From Isotricha intestinalis (lineage: Eukaryota > Ciliophora > Litostomatea > Vestibuliferida > Isotrichidae), in the NCBI GenBank assembly GCA_023807065.1, contig JAJJLU010003462.1, positions 48,650 through 112,649 of the forward strand: DNA of 64,000 bases, given 5' to 3'. Below, piece after piece: positions 31,252 through 40,943 of the stretch (the first letter of the stretch is position 1; each line of letters begins with the position of its first letter). A program made the position numbers and the translations under genes. The notes beneath the pieces were generated by a model that did no database searches, was not told the DNA's origin, and worked only from the letters and a program-made list of their open reading frames with translations.

Positions 31252-32755
31252 ATGTTATCTCAACCTGAAATAATAGAATCGAATATCTCTCAAAATCAAA
31301 ATATTCCATTTGAAAAGGAAATAATTTCATCAAAATCAATTGAAGAAGAAAAAAATGTGATTAAACATAATGAAAAAATGAAAGATAGTAATCAAAATAT
31401 AAAAGAAGAAATATTCATTTCTTCTCTTACAAGTATATAAATTTTTTAAATATTTTTATTTTTTAGAACCTATTAATCCTCCTTTAAATAATTTTAATAA
31501 AGAAATTAAACCAAAACAATATTTTGTTGCTTCTCCTATTTCAAATGAAAATAAGCAAAATTTAAAGGAACCAAAACTTAATTTTAGTGTTAAAAGATAT
31601 AATCATTCAAATTCAAAGAGTAATATTGAAAAAAATCAAAATTTTTCAAGTGATAAATTTAAAAGCTCAATTGCCTATTTTGACCATTATCAAAGAGTTA
31701 ATCAAAATAAAAAAAATATATTTAATATTCCAAATAATAATTTAACAATGCCAAATTTTACAATGAATATTCCAATTATAAATAGAAATCCTATTCCATC
31801 TCATGATATAAGTAACAAAAATAATGAAAAAATTGGTTATTTTTATTTTAGTGAGAAAAACTTTAAAAATTTATTTAATGATTGTCCTTTTTTGAAAAAT
31901 CAAATTGAAAATGAAAACAACAAAAATCACAATAATAATAATAATAATAACAACAATAATAACAATAATAATATTAATATTAATAATAATAATAAAGTTT
32001 TACCACCTCCAAATTTAAAAAATCAAAAAATAAAAGATTATTATTTAGATTTATTGGTCAATTCAGCAGATTCCTTAATAAAAAATGGTTTAAATATAAA
32101 TAATCTTAAAAGTTATATTCCATCATCAAATGAAAAAAATCAATATTCATATCACAGTCATATAAATTTAAAAAAAATAAACAATCAAAATAACAAAGAA
32201 CAAAATATAAATAATAATGAATATCAAAATAAAAAATGTGAGAATAAAATATGTCCAGTAACTTTTAATAAAAATTCATCAATTCATAAAACTAAAGCAT
32301 TTTCTTTAAAAAGTCACATATTAAATTTATGTAATTTATGTTATCAAGCATATAAAAATGGACAATATTGTTATTATTGTGGAATAATATATAGAGAATA
32401 TAAAGGAAAGAAGGGTTTTAATGAACATAAAAGTTGGATTGGGTGTGATTATTGTAAAAATTGGGAACATATTCAATGTGAAGAAGAAAGTGGAATTTTT
32501 AATAATCTTTCTTCATTAATTAAAGATAATAAATTTAAATATAAATGTCCCATTTGCAGAAAAAAAGATAAAAATTATTTAAAACATAAATCTTCTAAAC
32601 CACAAACTTCTGATGAAACTGAAGATGATATTTCTTCTGGGAAAATTACTAAAAAAAAAAAAAATAATTTTATTGGATGTGGCAAAAAAGATAAAAACTC
32701 TTTTAATGATGAATTAAATTATGATTTGAAATTAATTCAAGAAATTGGGAAGTAA
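31252..32755 (+). CDS. PHD-finger protein
   Basis: Two exons, 31252-31432 and 31467-32755, spliced in phase (ACA-A/AA-CCT) to 489 residues. The N-terminal 340 residues are Asn-rich and disordered with a poly-Asn run. Residues about 349-430 hold a zinc region: LCNLCYQAY, QYCYYCGIIYRE, SWIGCDYCKNWEHIQCEEES and YKCPICRKK. The W-x-GCDxCxxWxHxxC core is a PHD finger with an extra upstream CxxC pair, an extended form I recall from ciliates. PHD fingers read histone H3 tails, so a chromatin role is likely. A basic tail follows. Confidence 0.88.
31433..31466 (+). other. 34-base intron in the PHD gene
   Basis: Begins GTATATAAAT and ends TTATTTTTTAG. Removing it restores one frame between a 60-codon first exon and the main exon. 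Confidence 0.85.
31921..31996 (+). repeat. AAT/AAC trinucleotide repeat encoding poly-Asn
   Basis: A tandem run of AAT and AAC codons with a few ATT inside the PHD gene. Typical coding microsatellite of this genome. Confidence 0.75.
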
Positions 32756-32972
32756 TATTTCTTTTTTTACTTTCTTTTTTTTTTCATGGTTTTTAGAGAA
32801 TATATATTTATGTTTTATTTTTCTTTGTAAAATTTTTGTTTTATTTTAAATTATTTTTCCTTATTCAAAAAAAATTTAAAATAAAAAAAATTAAATTAAC
32901 ACCTGAAAAAAAATAAAATTTTTCAACACACAAAAAAAAACTCCAAAAATGAATATATAAATTATTAATTTT

Positions 32973-33850
32973 CTAGTCTTTTAATGACTTTAAACCACAC
33001 ATGAGATTTTCATCAATAACCATCATAGCCCCAGCATTATCTAATTCTCCACAATAATTAGGAGCATTAAAAACAGTGACTAATTCTCTATCCCCGAAAA
33101 AATCATAAACTTCTTAAACAACTTGATGAGCTCTACAAATAAGATCTAAATCATTTTTTTCTAAAAAAGTTTTTAAAACAATTTCACTAAAAATAACAGA
33201 AACACCTCTATCATTGGTTCCCCATCTATCACAATTAATATCAGGATCACTCCATAATAAATCACATAATAATCCTTCTTCAGGAATATCAGTTGGTTTC
33301 ATTGTTTTTTTCATTGTTCTTTATTTTTTATTTCTGGTGATAAACATCCATGCATTAATACTATTTTATTATCTATTAATGCTTCTATTGGTAAAAATTA
33401 AAAATATCAATAAATGCTTTCCATATTTTTAATTTTTATCTTTTTTTACATTCATCTTAAAAACCATAAATTCTATTTATTGAAGCACATTCATGATTTC
33501 CTCTTAACAAAAAAAAAATTTTAATTTTATATGATAAAAGAAACAAATTGTTTATAAATAATATTTTTCTTTATCTACATAATCTCCTAAAAATAAATAA
33601 TTTGCTTCGGGGGGAAATCCTCCTGATTCAAATAATTTTAATAAATCGGGATATTACCATCTCTCCAAATACTGATATTGGATTTTCTAGTTCCAGGAAT
33701 ATAGGTTGAGACATAAATATTTCTTTCGATTTTGTTATTAGGAATTTTATTTCTGTTTCTAATAAATTCACCTCTTTGACCATTCCTTACTATTTTAACT
33801 TTTTTGGATATTATTTTTTTTACTTTTTTATTGAAAGAAGCTTTTCTATC
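32973..33850 (-). pseudogene. PP1-type Ser/Thr phosphatase catalytic-subunit pseudogene
   Basis: Read on the minus strand, most of PP1 can be recognised in pieces: [113 protein letters not shown] and [20 protein letters not shown]. The pieces lie in different frames. TAA replaces Glu in SLETIC and QVVED, and Tyr in GFYDE and RRYN. The metal-binding GDIHGQ motif is destroyed by a small deletion, and single-base deletions occur before LPIEA and MKKTM. It ends TAG at 32973. Clear dead gene; an intact PP1 presumably exists elsewhere. Confidence 0.9.
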
Positions 33851-34028
33851 ATTTGATGGCTCTTTAGAAATTTTTTTTTTTTTTAATTTTTTTTTTTATT
33901 TTTATTTTTTTTTTTTAAGGTTTTTTATTAATTTTTTTTCTTAATTTTGAAATAAATTAATTTTTTTCGAGGAAAAAAAAAATAATTCACAAAAAAAGAT
34001 GTATTTTAATTTTTATTTCCAAAAATAA

Positions 34029-36056
34029 TTAATTAATTCCATAATAAGTTTTAATAGCTCTTAAATAACGAAGTGGATTTAAAGGATATCCATTATATAA
34101 TTCTTTTAATTTTTTAGCATTTTCCAATTTAATAACCTCATTAATCCATTCATATTTAATTCTACTATTTTCACCACTAGTCATAATACTAAAAATCCAT
34201 TTATAATAACCATAATTAGGTTTTTCTTCATATTTTAACTTTTTAGTAGTAGTTAATAAATCTTTAAAAAGTCCAGGTAATCCAACAGTTAATTCATCAC
34301 ATGTGGTTCTAAATTTAATATTTCTAATAGCATCCATTCTTTCAATTTTTGTTTTAGCTTTGACTCCTTGCCAAGGTAAAAATCCTTTAGCTAAAAAAAT
34401 TAGAACATATAATAAACTTTCAATATCATCTCTTCTACTCATACTAATTCCATAATGAGCATTAATAGAAGCATATCTTAAAGTTCCAATAAAATTATTG
34501 CCTGTAGAATATTCAAAATGTATTTTAAATTTATCACAATAAGCAGAAGAAAGACCAAAATCAATTAAATATATTGTTGAAAAATGAATATTTTCATAGT
34601 TTGAAGAAAAATTTCCCCAAATAAAATTATTTGGTTTTAGGTCTCTATGAATTAATCCATGTTCATGCATTACTCTTACTCTTTCTATCATTTCATATCC
34701 TAAATAACATATTGTACTTAAATTAAAACATTTTCCATTAAATTTAAGTAATTTATCTAATGAAGGACCTAATAACTCTTCAACTAAAATAATATGAGTA
34801 ATTATATTTTTAACATTACCATAATAATGTTTTTTAGGAAAACCAATTTCTTTATCTAATTTTTCTAAAATATTAAATTCTCTTTTTAATGTATCTGATT
34901 TTGAATCATCTATATTATATATTTGTATTTTAATTGCATATTCATTTGTTCTTGAATCATCCATTCCATAATAAACATTCCCAAATGAACCATGTCCTAA
35001 TTTATAATCTGGATAATAAATATATTTACCTAAGACTTCATATTTTTGAGATAATAATGGATATTTCCAATTAATTGAATAATCTTCTATATGATTTGCC
35101 ATTTTTATTTTTTTCTCTATAACTTCATCTTTTAATTTCCATAAATTTTCTTTTGTTTCTTTTCTGTTTGAAAAACGTGATACCTCATTCACACTTTCAG
35201 GTAAGTAAATTTGTTTATTACATTCTTTTTTTTCTTGATTTTTTAACATTCGTGAAATTATCATCTCTGTATTAGATATTATTTTTCTTTCCTCTTTTTT
35301 CTTACTATCATCTAATGTTACATTTTCTTTTGTTTCTTTTCTGTTTGAAAAACGTGACACCTCATTCACACTTTCAGCTAAGTAAATTTGTTTATTACAT
35401 TCTTTTTTTTCTCTGTTTATTCTTATTCGTGGGATTAAAATCTCTGTATTAGATCGTCCTTTTCTTTCTTCTTTACTTAATTTCCTAATATCTTCTAGTG
35501 TTACATTTTCTTTTGTTTCATTTTTATTTGAAAAACGTGACTCCCCACTCACACTTCCAGCTAAGTATAATTTTGGAAATAATCTTAATTTACCTGAATT
35601 GATATTTAGTGCCTTTTTTTCATTTTCTGATTTTTCTTCTTTTTTATTTGATATTATCGTTCTTATTCCATTATTGCTTGAACTTTTTTTAAGTATTGAA
35701 AAAGTTAAATTTCTTTTATTTGATTTTTGTTCTTGAAGAAAGTTTTTCTTTTTAGCTATTTCATCTTGGTCTAATGAAAATCCATTATTTTCATTTTCTT
35801 TTGATTTATGTTCTTCATATGATAAAATAGATTTTTGAGGATTATAAGGAAATAATGAAAATGTTTTATTTGAATCTTCTGTTTTTTTTTCTTTTGTTGA
35901 GTTTATTCTTATATTTTTATTAAATGAAAGTTTATCAATTGGATTTATTAAATTTCCAGATTTATTATTATTTAAACATTTTTCTCTTCGAACAATTTCA
36001 TCTTTATTATAATTAAACATTCCAAATTTTAAAAATTCCCCATTTTGATATAGCAT
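34029..36056 (-). CDS. Casein kinase 1-like protein kinase with N-terminal tandem repeats
   Basis: 675 residues. The kinase domain occupies about 350-640: YKLGHGSFGNVYYG, YAIKIQ, LIHRDLKPNNFIWG, YLIDFGLSSAY, then TLRYASINAHYGISMSRRDD and IESLLYVLIFLAKGFLPWQG, which is the CK1 signature. The DFG and ATP-Lys residues are intact, so it should be active. The N-terminal 350 residues are basic and contain three copies of a roughly 60-residue unit centred on SVNEVSRFSNRKETKEN. CK1 kinases are constitutively active and phosphorylate acidic or primed sites. The repeats may be a targeting region. Confidence 0.92.
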   Translation of the reverse strand: MLYQNGEFLKFGMFNYNKDEIVRREKCLNNNKSGNLINPIDKLSFNKNIRINSTKEKKTEDSNKTFSLFPYNPQKSILSYEEHKSKENENNGFSLDQDEIAKKKNFLQEQKSNKRNLTFSILKKSSSNNGIRTIISNKKEEKSENEKKALNINSGKLRLFPKLYLAGSVSGESRFSNKNETKENVTLEDIRKLSKEERKGRSNTEILIPRIRINREKKECNKQIYLAESVNEVSRFSNRKETKENVTLDDSKKKEERKIISNTEMIISRMLKNQEKKECNKQIYLPESVNEVSRFSNRKETKENLWKLKDEVIEKKIKMANHIEDYSINWKYPLLSQKYEVLGKYIYYPDYKLGHGSFGNVYYGMDDSRTNEYAIKIQIYNIDDSKSDTLKREFNILEKLDKEIGFPKKHYYGNVKNIITHIILVEELLGPSLDKLLKFNGKCFNLSTICYLGYEMIERVRVMHEHGLIHRDLKPNNFIWGNFSSNYENIHFSTIYLIDFGLSSAYCDKFKIHFEYSTGNNFIGTLRYASINAHYGISMSRRDDIESLLYVLIFLAKGFLPWQGVKAKTKIERMDAIRNIKFRTTCDELTVGLPGLFKDLLTTTKKLKYEEKPNYGYYKWIFSIMTSGENSRIKYEWINEVIKLENAKKLKELYNGYPLNPLRYLRAIKTYYGIN
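35130..35600 (-). repeat. Three tandem 180-base repeats coding for 60-residue units in the CK1 gene
   Basis: The core GAAAAACGTGA recurs at about 35170, 35347 and 35530, spaced 177 and 183 bases, within longer near-identical flanks. The two copies nearest the kinase domain (the lower coordinates) are almost identical; the one at about 35530, nearer the N-terminus, has drifted. Unlike the microsatellites, this is a true long-unit tandem duplication. Confidence 0.85.
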
Positions 36057-36207
36057 ATATAATTAAAATTAATTAATTTAGTTGGATTAAAATTAAACAA
36101 ACTTTTCAAAAAAACAAAAAAAATTAATACATTTTAAATATATATTTAAAAAGAGGAAAAATCTGTTTTTGAAATTTAAAAAAAATTTTTTATTTCATAT
36201 TTAAGTT

Positions 36208-36960
36208 TTACATATATGTAAAAGCACTTCCACTTCCACAAGAAGCATGTCTAAAATGTTTTCTTCCAAAATAAGGTCTTTCATTATTTTCATTTTTATT
36301 TAACAAATTTGCTTTTTGAGTAATATTAAAATCATCATTAGTAATTTTATTATTAATCAAATAATTATTATTATTATTATTTTCTTTTCTAAAATTTTTA
36401 AAAGTTTTCTGAAATCTTTCACTATTTAAAATATGATTATAAGCTTCAGCACGTCTATTATTTTTTTTTTTTTCTTGTTCATTTAATAATTTATTTTGTT
36501 CAGGAGTTAAAACTTGAATAGGATTATTAGAAAAATTATCTTTAATTTTTTGATCTAATCTTTTTTGTCTTTCTTTAGAAATAATAAATTCATCACTATA
36601 TAATTGTTTATTTTCGTTTTTCCATTTTTGTTCCATAATATATCTTAGTTTTTTCTCATTATTTATTTTTGGATTTTTTTCAACATAATTATCATTAAAT
36701 AAAATATTTGATGGAACATAAAAATTTTTTCTATTGGAATATTTTATTTTATTAGGTTCTTCACCTGAAAAAATATGAGAAGTTTGTTCTTTACATTTTC
36801 TACTTTTTGGATTAAAATCTATCATTTTATTTTCATTGTGAGTGTGATTGGGATCATTGTTTCTTAAATTATTTCTAAATGTTTTATCACAATATGGTTT
36901 GTTTAAATTATGCTTTGTTTTATAATATTTTGTATCTATTTTTTCACTTTCTAAAGACAT
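36208..36960 (-). CDS. Hypothetical protein
   Basis: 250 residues, ATG start, TAA stop. Charged and Asn-rich, no membrane helices. Distinct features are CKEQTSHIFSGEEP in the first third, a basic helix (SKERQKRLDQKIKDN) and a compact C-terminus PYFGRKHFRHASCGSGSAF. The last motif with GxGSAF looks conserved rather than random. I do not recognise the family. Ciliary or cytoskeletal association is possible but unsupported. Confidence 0.65.
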   Translation of the reverse strand: MSLESEKIDTKYYKTKHNLNKPYCDKTFRNNLRNNDPNHTHNENKMIDFNPKSRKCKEQTSHIFSGEEPNKIKYSNRKNFYVPSNILFNDNYVEKNPKINNEKKLRYIMEQKWKNENKQLYSDEFIISKERQKRLDQKIKDNFSNNPIQVLTPEQNKLLNEQEKKKNNRRAEAYNHILNSERFQKTFKNFRKENNNNNNYLINNKITNDDFNITQKANLLNKNENNERPYFGRKHFRHASCGSGSAFTYM

Positions 36961-37081
36961 TTTTTTTTTTTTGAAATTTAAAATTTTTTTATGAATAAAT
37001 ATTTGAAAAAGAGATATTTAATTTTTAATATATTTTTAAATTTATTTTTAATTATTTTTCTAATTATTTTTTTATATTTTT

Positions 37082-37600
37082 TTATTCATTATTATATTCT
37101 AATTTCATAAAAGTTCCTTCAATTTCAGCATTATCAAAATCTTTAATTGCCTTTTTTGCACTTTCTGGATTATAATATTCTATATATGCTATTCCTAAAG
37201 AATTGTTATTTTCATCTTTTTGAATTTTACAAGATTTTATTTTTCCTACTGAAGAAAAAAATTTATTTAATTCATCATCTTTTATTTCTTTTTGTAAATT
37301 AGTTATTTTAATTTTTGTTCTTGTTTCTTTTTCGAAATTTTCTTTTTTTTTAATTCTATCAAATTTATTATAATTTGATTTATAATTATTATTAAATTTC
37401 TTTTTAACATGATTTCCTCCTCTTATTCTTCTATTATAATTATTATTATAATTATTTAATCTTTTATTATTTCTATAATTTTTTTTAAACCCAAATTTAA
37501 ATTTTCTTTTTTTTTCATCATTCATTTTTGCAATATCATCTAAAGACATTTCTAATAATTTTTTAGTATCATTAATTTCTTTATTTTCATTATTAGACAT
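37082..37600 (-). CDS. ALY/REF-like mRNA-export adaptor (RRM protein)
   Basis: 172 residues from the ATG at 37600. Near the N-terminus is EMSLDDIAKM, which matches the UAP56-binding motif of REF/ALY proteins (MSLDDI). An Arg/Asn/Lys-rich basic linker with RRIRGGN follows. The C-terminal 80 residues are one RRM: TKIKITNLQKEIKDDELNKF (RNP2), SVGKIKSCKIQ, NSLGIAYIEYYNPESAKKAI (RNP1-like) and GTFMKLEYN. This order is that of ALYREF/Yra1, the TREX adaptor that loads export factors on mRNA. The second C-terminal UAP56 motif is not obvious. Confidence 0.82.
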   Translation of the reverse strand: MSNNENKEINDTKKLLEMSLDDIAKMNDEKKRKFKFGFKKNYRNNKRLNNYNNNYNRRIRGGNHVKKKFNNNYKSNYNKFDRIKKKENFEKETRTKIKITNLQKEIKDDELNKFFSSVGKIKSCKIQKDENNNSLGIAYIEYYNPESAKKAIKDFDNAEIEGTFMKLEYNNE

Positions 37601-37669
37601 TTTTATATAAATCAATTTAAAATAAATTTAGATTTAAAAAATAATAAAATTTATATATAATATATAAAT

Positions 37670-38868
37670 TTAACATTTTGAAATTTGATTAATTTCTCTC
37701 AAAATAAATCTTTCACCAAAAATTTCTAAAATCATATTATTATAAATTTCAGTAGTATAAATAATAGTTAACCAAGTTCCATTAGTACTTTCTTTTTCTT
37801 TAGAACCATCAATAATAAACCAATCATCTTCTTTTTCATCAAAATAAATTGAAGTTTGAATTCTACTTACATCTTTTTCATTTAATAATATTATATCACA
37901 TTTTTTTTCTCTTCCTATTGTTATTATTTTTTTCTCTTTTGGAAATTTAAAATTTTTATCATTATATGATATTTCTAATGTATTATTTCTTGTTTTTATT
38001 GTTCTTATTGTAAATAAAGTTGAACCAATTGAAAAAGCATCTTTTGAAATTTTATATTTTTTATCTCTTTTTATTTTTTGATATATAAAAATTTCTCTGT
38101 ATGGTTTTATATAATATTTTTTCGATTCTCTTTTGTAAAATATCATAAAAAAATATGGTAAATTATCATATGAATATTTAAATTCATTATAATTTACTTT
38201 AATATCTAAATCATTATTATTATTATTTCCAAAAAGTGTTATTCCATTTTTTATTTTTTTATTTATATAACCTCCTGCATTTATTATTATTTCTTTTCCG
38301 TTAAATAAATTTCCATTGTTTATTGAATTTATGATGAAAGGATTTATTTTTTTTATTTCTTCATCTGATATTTTTCTTATTTTACTATTATTGAAAATAT
38401 CATCATCATTCATATAATCTAAAGTAAAATTAAAAAATCCATTTGAACTTTTAAATAATGTTAAATCACTTTGTTTTGTTTTTCTGCTGTGAATTGAATA
38501 TTTATCTTTATTTTTTGTATTCATACTTAATGACTCTTCTATATTTACACTTAAATTTATATTATTTGTTATAATATTTCTATTTGAGGAAACATTACTT
38601 ATAACAATATTATTATTACTATTATTATTATTCATATTATTAATATTATTATTATTATTAGTATTTTTAACTTTTAAAATTGTACTTCCTGTAGTTTCAA
38701 ATTTTTTATTTGGAGAATAATCTACTGGAACTGAATTATTTTCTTTTATTGAATTATCTAAAAAAACTAATTTATCTTTATTTAAAGCTTGTTTATTTGA
38801 ATTATCATAACAACACTAAATTAAAATTAGATAAATTAAATTACACTTCTGAATATAATCTCCAACAT
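37670..38868 (-). CDS. FHA-domain protein
   Basis: Two exons: 38845-38868 (eight codons, MLEIIFRS) and 37670-38815, total 389 residues, joined in phase 0. The long exon is open upstream of its first internal ATG, beginning CCYDNSNKQALNKDK, so the start must lie in the short exon. Residues about 270-370 are an FHA domain: KIITIGREKKCDIILL, DVSRIQTSIYF, DDWFIIDGSKEKESTNGTWL. The GR, SRxQ and NGTW positions that read phosphothreonine are present (His of SRxH is replaced by Gln). The N-terminal half is Asn/Ser-rich. A phospho-peptide reader of unknown pathway; paired Cys near the N-terminus may be acylated. Confidence 0.85.
38816..38844 (-). other. 29-base intron in the FHA gene
   Basis: On the minus strand begins GTAATTTAAT and ends TTTAATTTAG. 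Lies between AGA-AGT and TGT-TGT, phase 0. Follows a 24-base first exon. Confidence 0.7.
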
Positions 38869-38970
38869 ATTTCGAATTTATTTAAATGAAAGAAATTACA
38901 TAAAAAAAATAAATTATTAATTTAATTATATTAAATTTAATTATATTAAACTTTATATAATTAAAAAAAA

Positions 38971-40701
38971 ATGAATATTCAAAATTATAAACGAAATAAT
39001 CAAAATTTAACAAGAAATAATGATTCAAATCAATATTCTATAAAACCAATAAATACTTTTTCATTAAAACCTATTTCTTTAATTATTCCTCAAGATATTG
39101 ATGTTAAAGTAATTTTAAAAAATATGATGGAAAAAACAAAGACTAAAAACGATAAATATTATATTTATAAAAAATTGTCTCAATCAGAGCAAATAAAAAG
39201 AAAAACAATAATTGAATCAATGAAGAAATTTTTAATAGAAAATAGAATAAAATGTTTTATTTTATATTCATCAATTTTTATATTTGATATATTAATATCA
39301 AAAAATCAAAATAATGATTTTAGTTATGATGAAATTGGAATTGGTGCTTTAATTCTTTCCGTTAAATTTAATAATGAATATAATAATATAATTTATCAAA
39401 ATAAAAAAACTTTATATTTTAATTATAATGAATATTCATTTTCAGAAATTGCAGAAATTGAAATTTCATGTCTTCAAATTTTAGAATATAAATTAGATTT
39501 TTATCATCCAATTCATTTTATGGAATTTTTATTATTAAATGGAATAATTTTTAACACAGATAAAATTAATACTGAAGAAAGTTATAAAGTTTATAGTTCT
39601 GCATTAAATATATTAGAATATATTATGATTTTAAATAATAAATATTTAAAATTTCATCCTTTTTTTATTAGTTGTTCTATTGTTTCTCTTTGTAGAGAAA
39701 ATTCTAATTTAGAAATTTGGCCTTATATACTTTCACATGTTTTTAATATTCAATTTTCTATGTTTAAAGATGTATTTAATTTTGTTTCTGTTAGTTATAA
39801 AAGTAAAAATAGAAATAATTATAATATTAATAATAATAATAAACTTTTATCTCCTTCTTTAATTCATGTTTCCAGAAAAAATTCTAATTTAAATGTTACT
39901 GATAATAATATTTATGTTAATAATATTAATTTTAATTCTCCTAATAAATATAATGAAAATATGAAAGAAGAAGAAAAATATAAAACTCCAATTAAATTAA
40001 TAAATTCTCAGAAAAATTTTGTAATAAATTTATCAGTTAAACAAAATAATAAAAATTCTCCTTCAAAAATATTAAAAGTTTTTTCTCATTTACATAGAGC
40101 AAGTTCCACAGATAAAAAATTAGAGAAAAGCACAAATATAAATTATAGTAATTCAAGTAAAAAGCAATTATTATATTATTGTAATAATTATAGTAAATTT
40201 GAAAAAGAAGTAAATTCAAATGAGCCAACAATGGAAAATTCAAAAAGGGAAAATTTAATATATTTAAGTAATGAAAAAGTGAAAGAACCAAATAATATTG
40301 GTTTATTTAAAATGAATAATTTTAGACAAGGAAGTAAATTTATTAGTGTAAATAAAAGTAATTTAAATGATTCTGATTATCAAAATAATAATAATTTATT
40401 TGATTTAAGAATTAATAATCTTACTAGAAATTATGTTAATAATCAATCTATTTCTTCTGAAAGAATTAAAGGAGATAAAAATTCTTATAATGAAAAAGTT
40501 AAAATTATTCCTGACGGAAATTATTTTTTCAGTCAAGAATCTTTTGATAAAAATAATAATAATAAAAGAAATATTTTAAATAATTATTTAAACTTTAATG
40601 GAGCTAATTTACAAAATCAAAATTTAAATAAAAAATTAAGGAATGTAAATTCTATTGTAAATCATTTAAATTCTTCTGGAATTAAAAATAATAAAAATTA
40701 A
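38971..40701 (+). CDS. Cyclin-box protein
   Basis: 576 residues, ATG start. Residues about 75-270 fit a cyclin N-box: KRKTIIESMKKFLIENRI, LYSSIFIFDILISKN, YDEIGIGALILSVKFNNEY, then FSEIAEIEISCLQILEYKLD and FYHPIHFMEFLLLN, followed by a second-box-like helical segment (ALNILEYIMILNNKYLKFHP). The remaining 300 residues are Asn/Ser/Lys-rich. Cyclins activate CDKs; whether this is a cell-cycle or other cyclin cannot be said. Unusual only in the long disordered tail. Confidence 0.82.
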   Translation: MNIQNYKRNNQNLTRNNDSNQYSIKPINTFSLKPISLIIPQDIDVKVILKNMMEKTKTKNDKYYIYKKLSQSEQIKRKTIIESMKKFLIENRIKCFILYSSIFIFDILISKNQNNDFSYDEIGIGALILSVKFNNEYNNIIYQNKKTLYFNYNEYSFSEIAEIEISCLQILEYKLDFYHPIHFMEFLLLNGIIFNTDKINTEESYKVYSSALNILEYIMILNNKYLKFHPFFISCSIVSLCRENSNLEIWPYILSHVFNIQFSMFKDVFNFVSVSYKSKNRNNYNINNNNKLLSPSLIHVSRKNSNLNVTDNNIYVNNINFNSPNKYNENMKEEEKYKTPIKLINSQKNFVINLSVKQNNKNSPSKILKVFSHLHRASSTDKKLEKSTNINYSNSSKKQLLYYCNNYSKFEKEVNSNEPTMENSKRENLIYLSNEKVKEPNNIGLFKMNNFRQGSKFISVNKSNLNDSDYQNNNNLFDLRINNLTRNYVNNQSISSERIKGDKNSYNEKVKIIPDGNYFFSQESFDKNNNNKRNILNNYLNFNGANLQNQNLNKKLRNVNSIVNHLNSSGIKNNKN

Positions 40702-40943
40702 TTTCGACCGTATGTTTTGTTTTTTTAATTAGAGAAATAATAATTTTTTTAAAGGATTTAATTGTATAATATATATATTATTTATTTTATAATTAGATTA
40801 TTTTTTATTACTAAGATAAATTAAATGAAGAATCTATAAATATTTATATAAACAATAAAAATCATTTTTAAAAATAAAAAAAATAAAAAAAAATATAAAA
40901 CTATTATATCTTCCCAATAAAAAATAAAAAAACATATAAAAAA

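Noticed and set aside
32973..33850. TAA as a sense codon in the PP1-like sequence
   Set aside because: TAA aligns with both Glu and Tyr positions and there are several indels and a lost metal site, so decay is simpler.
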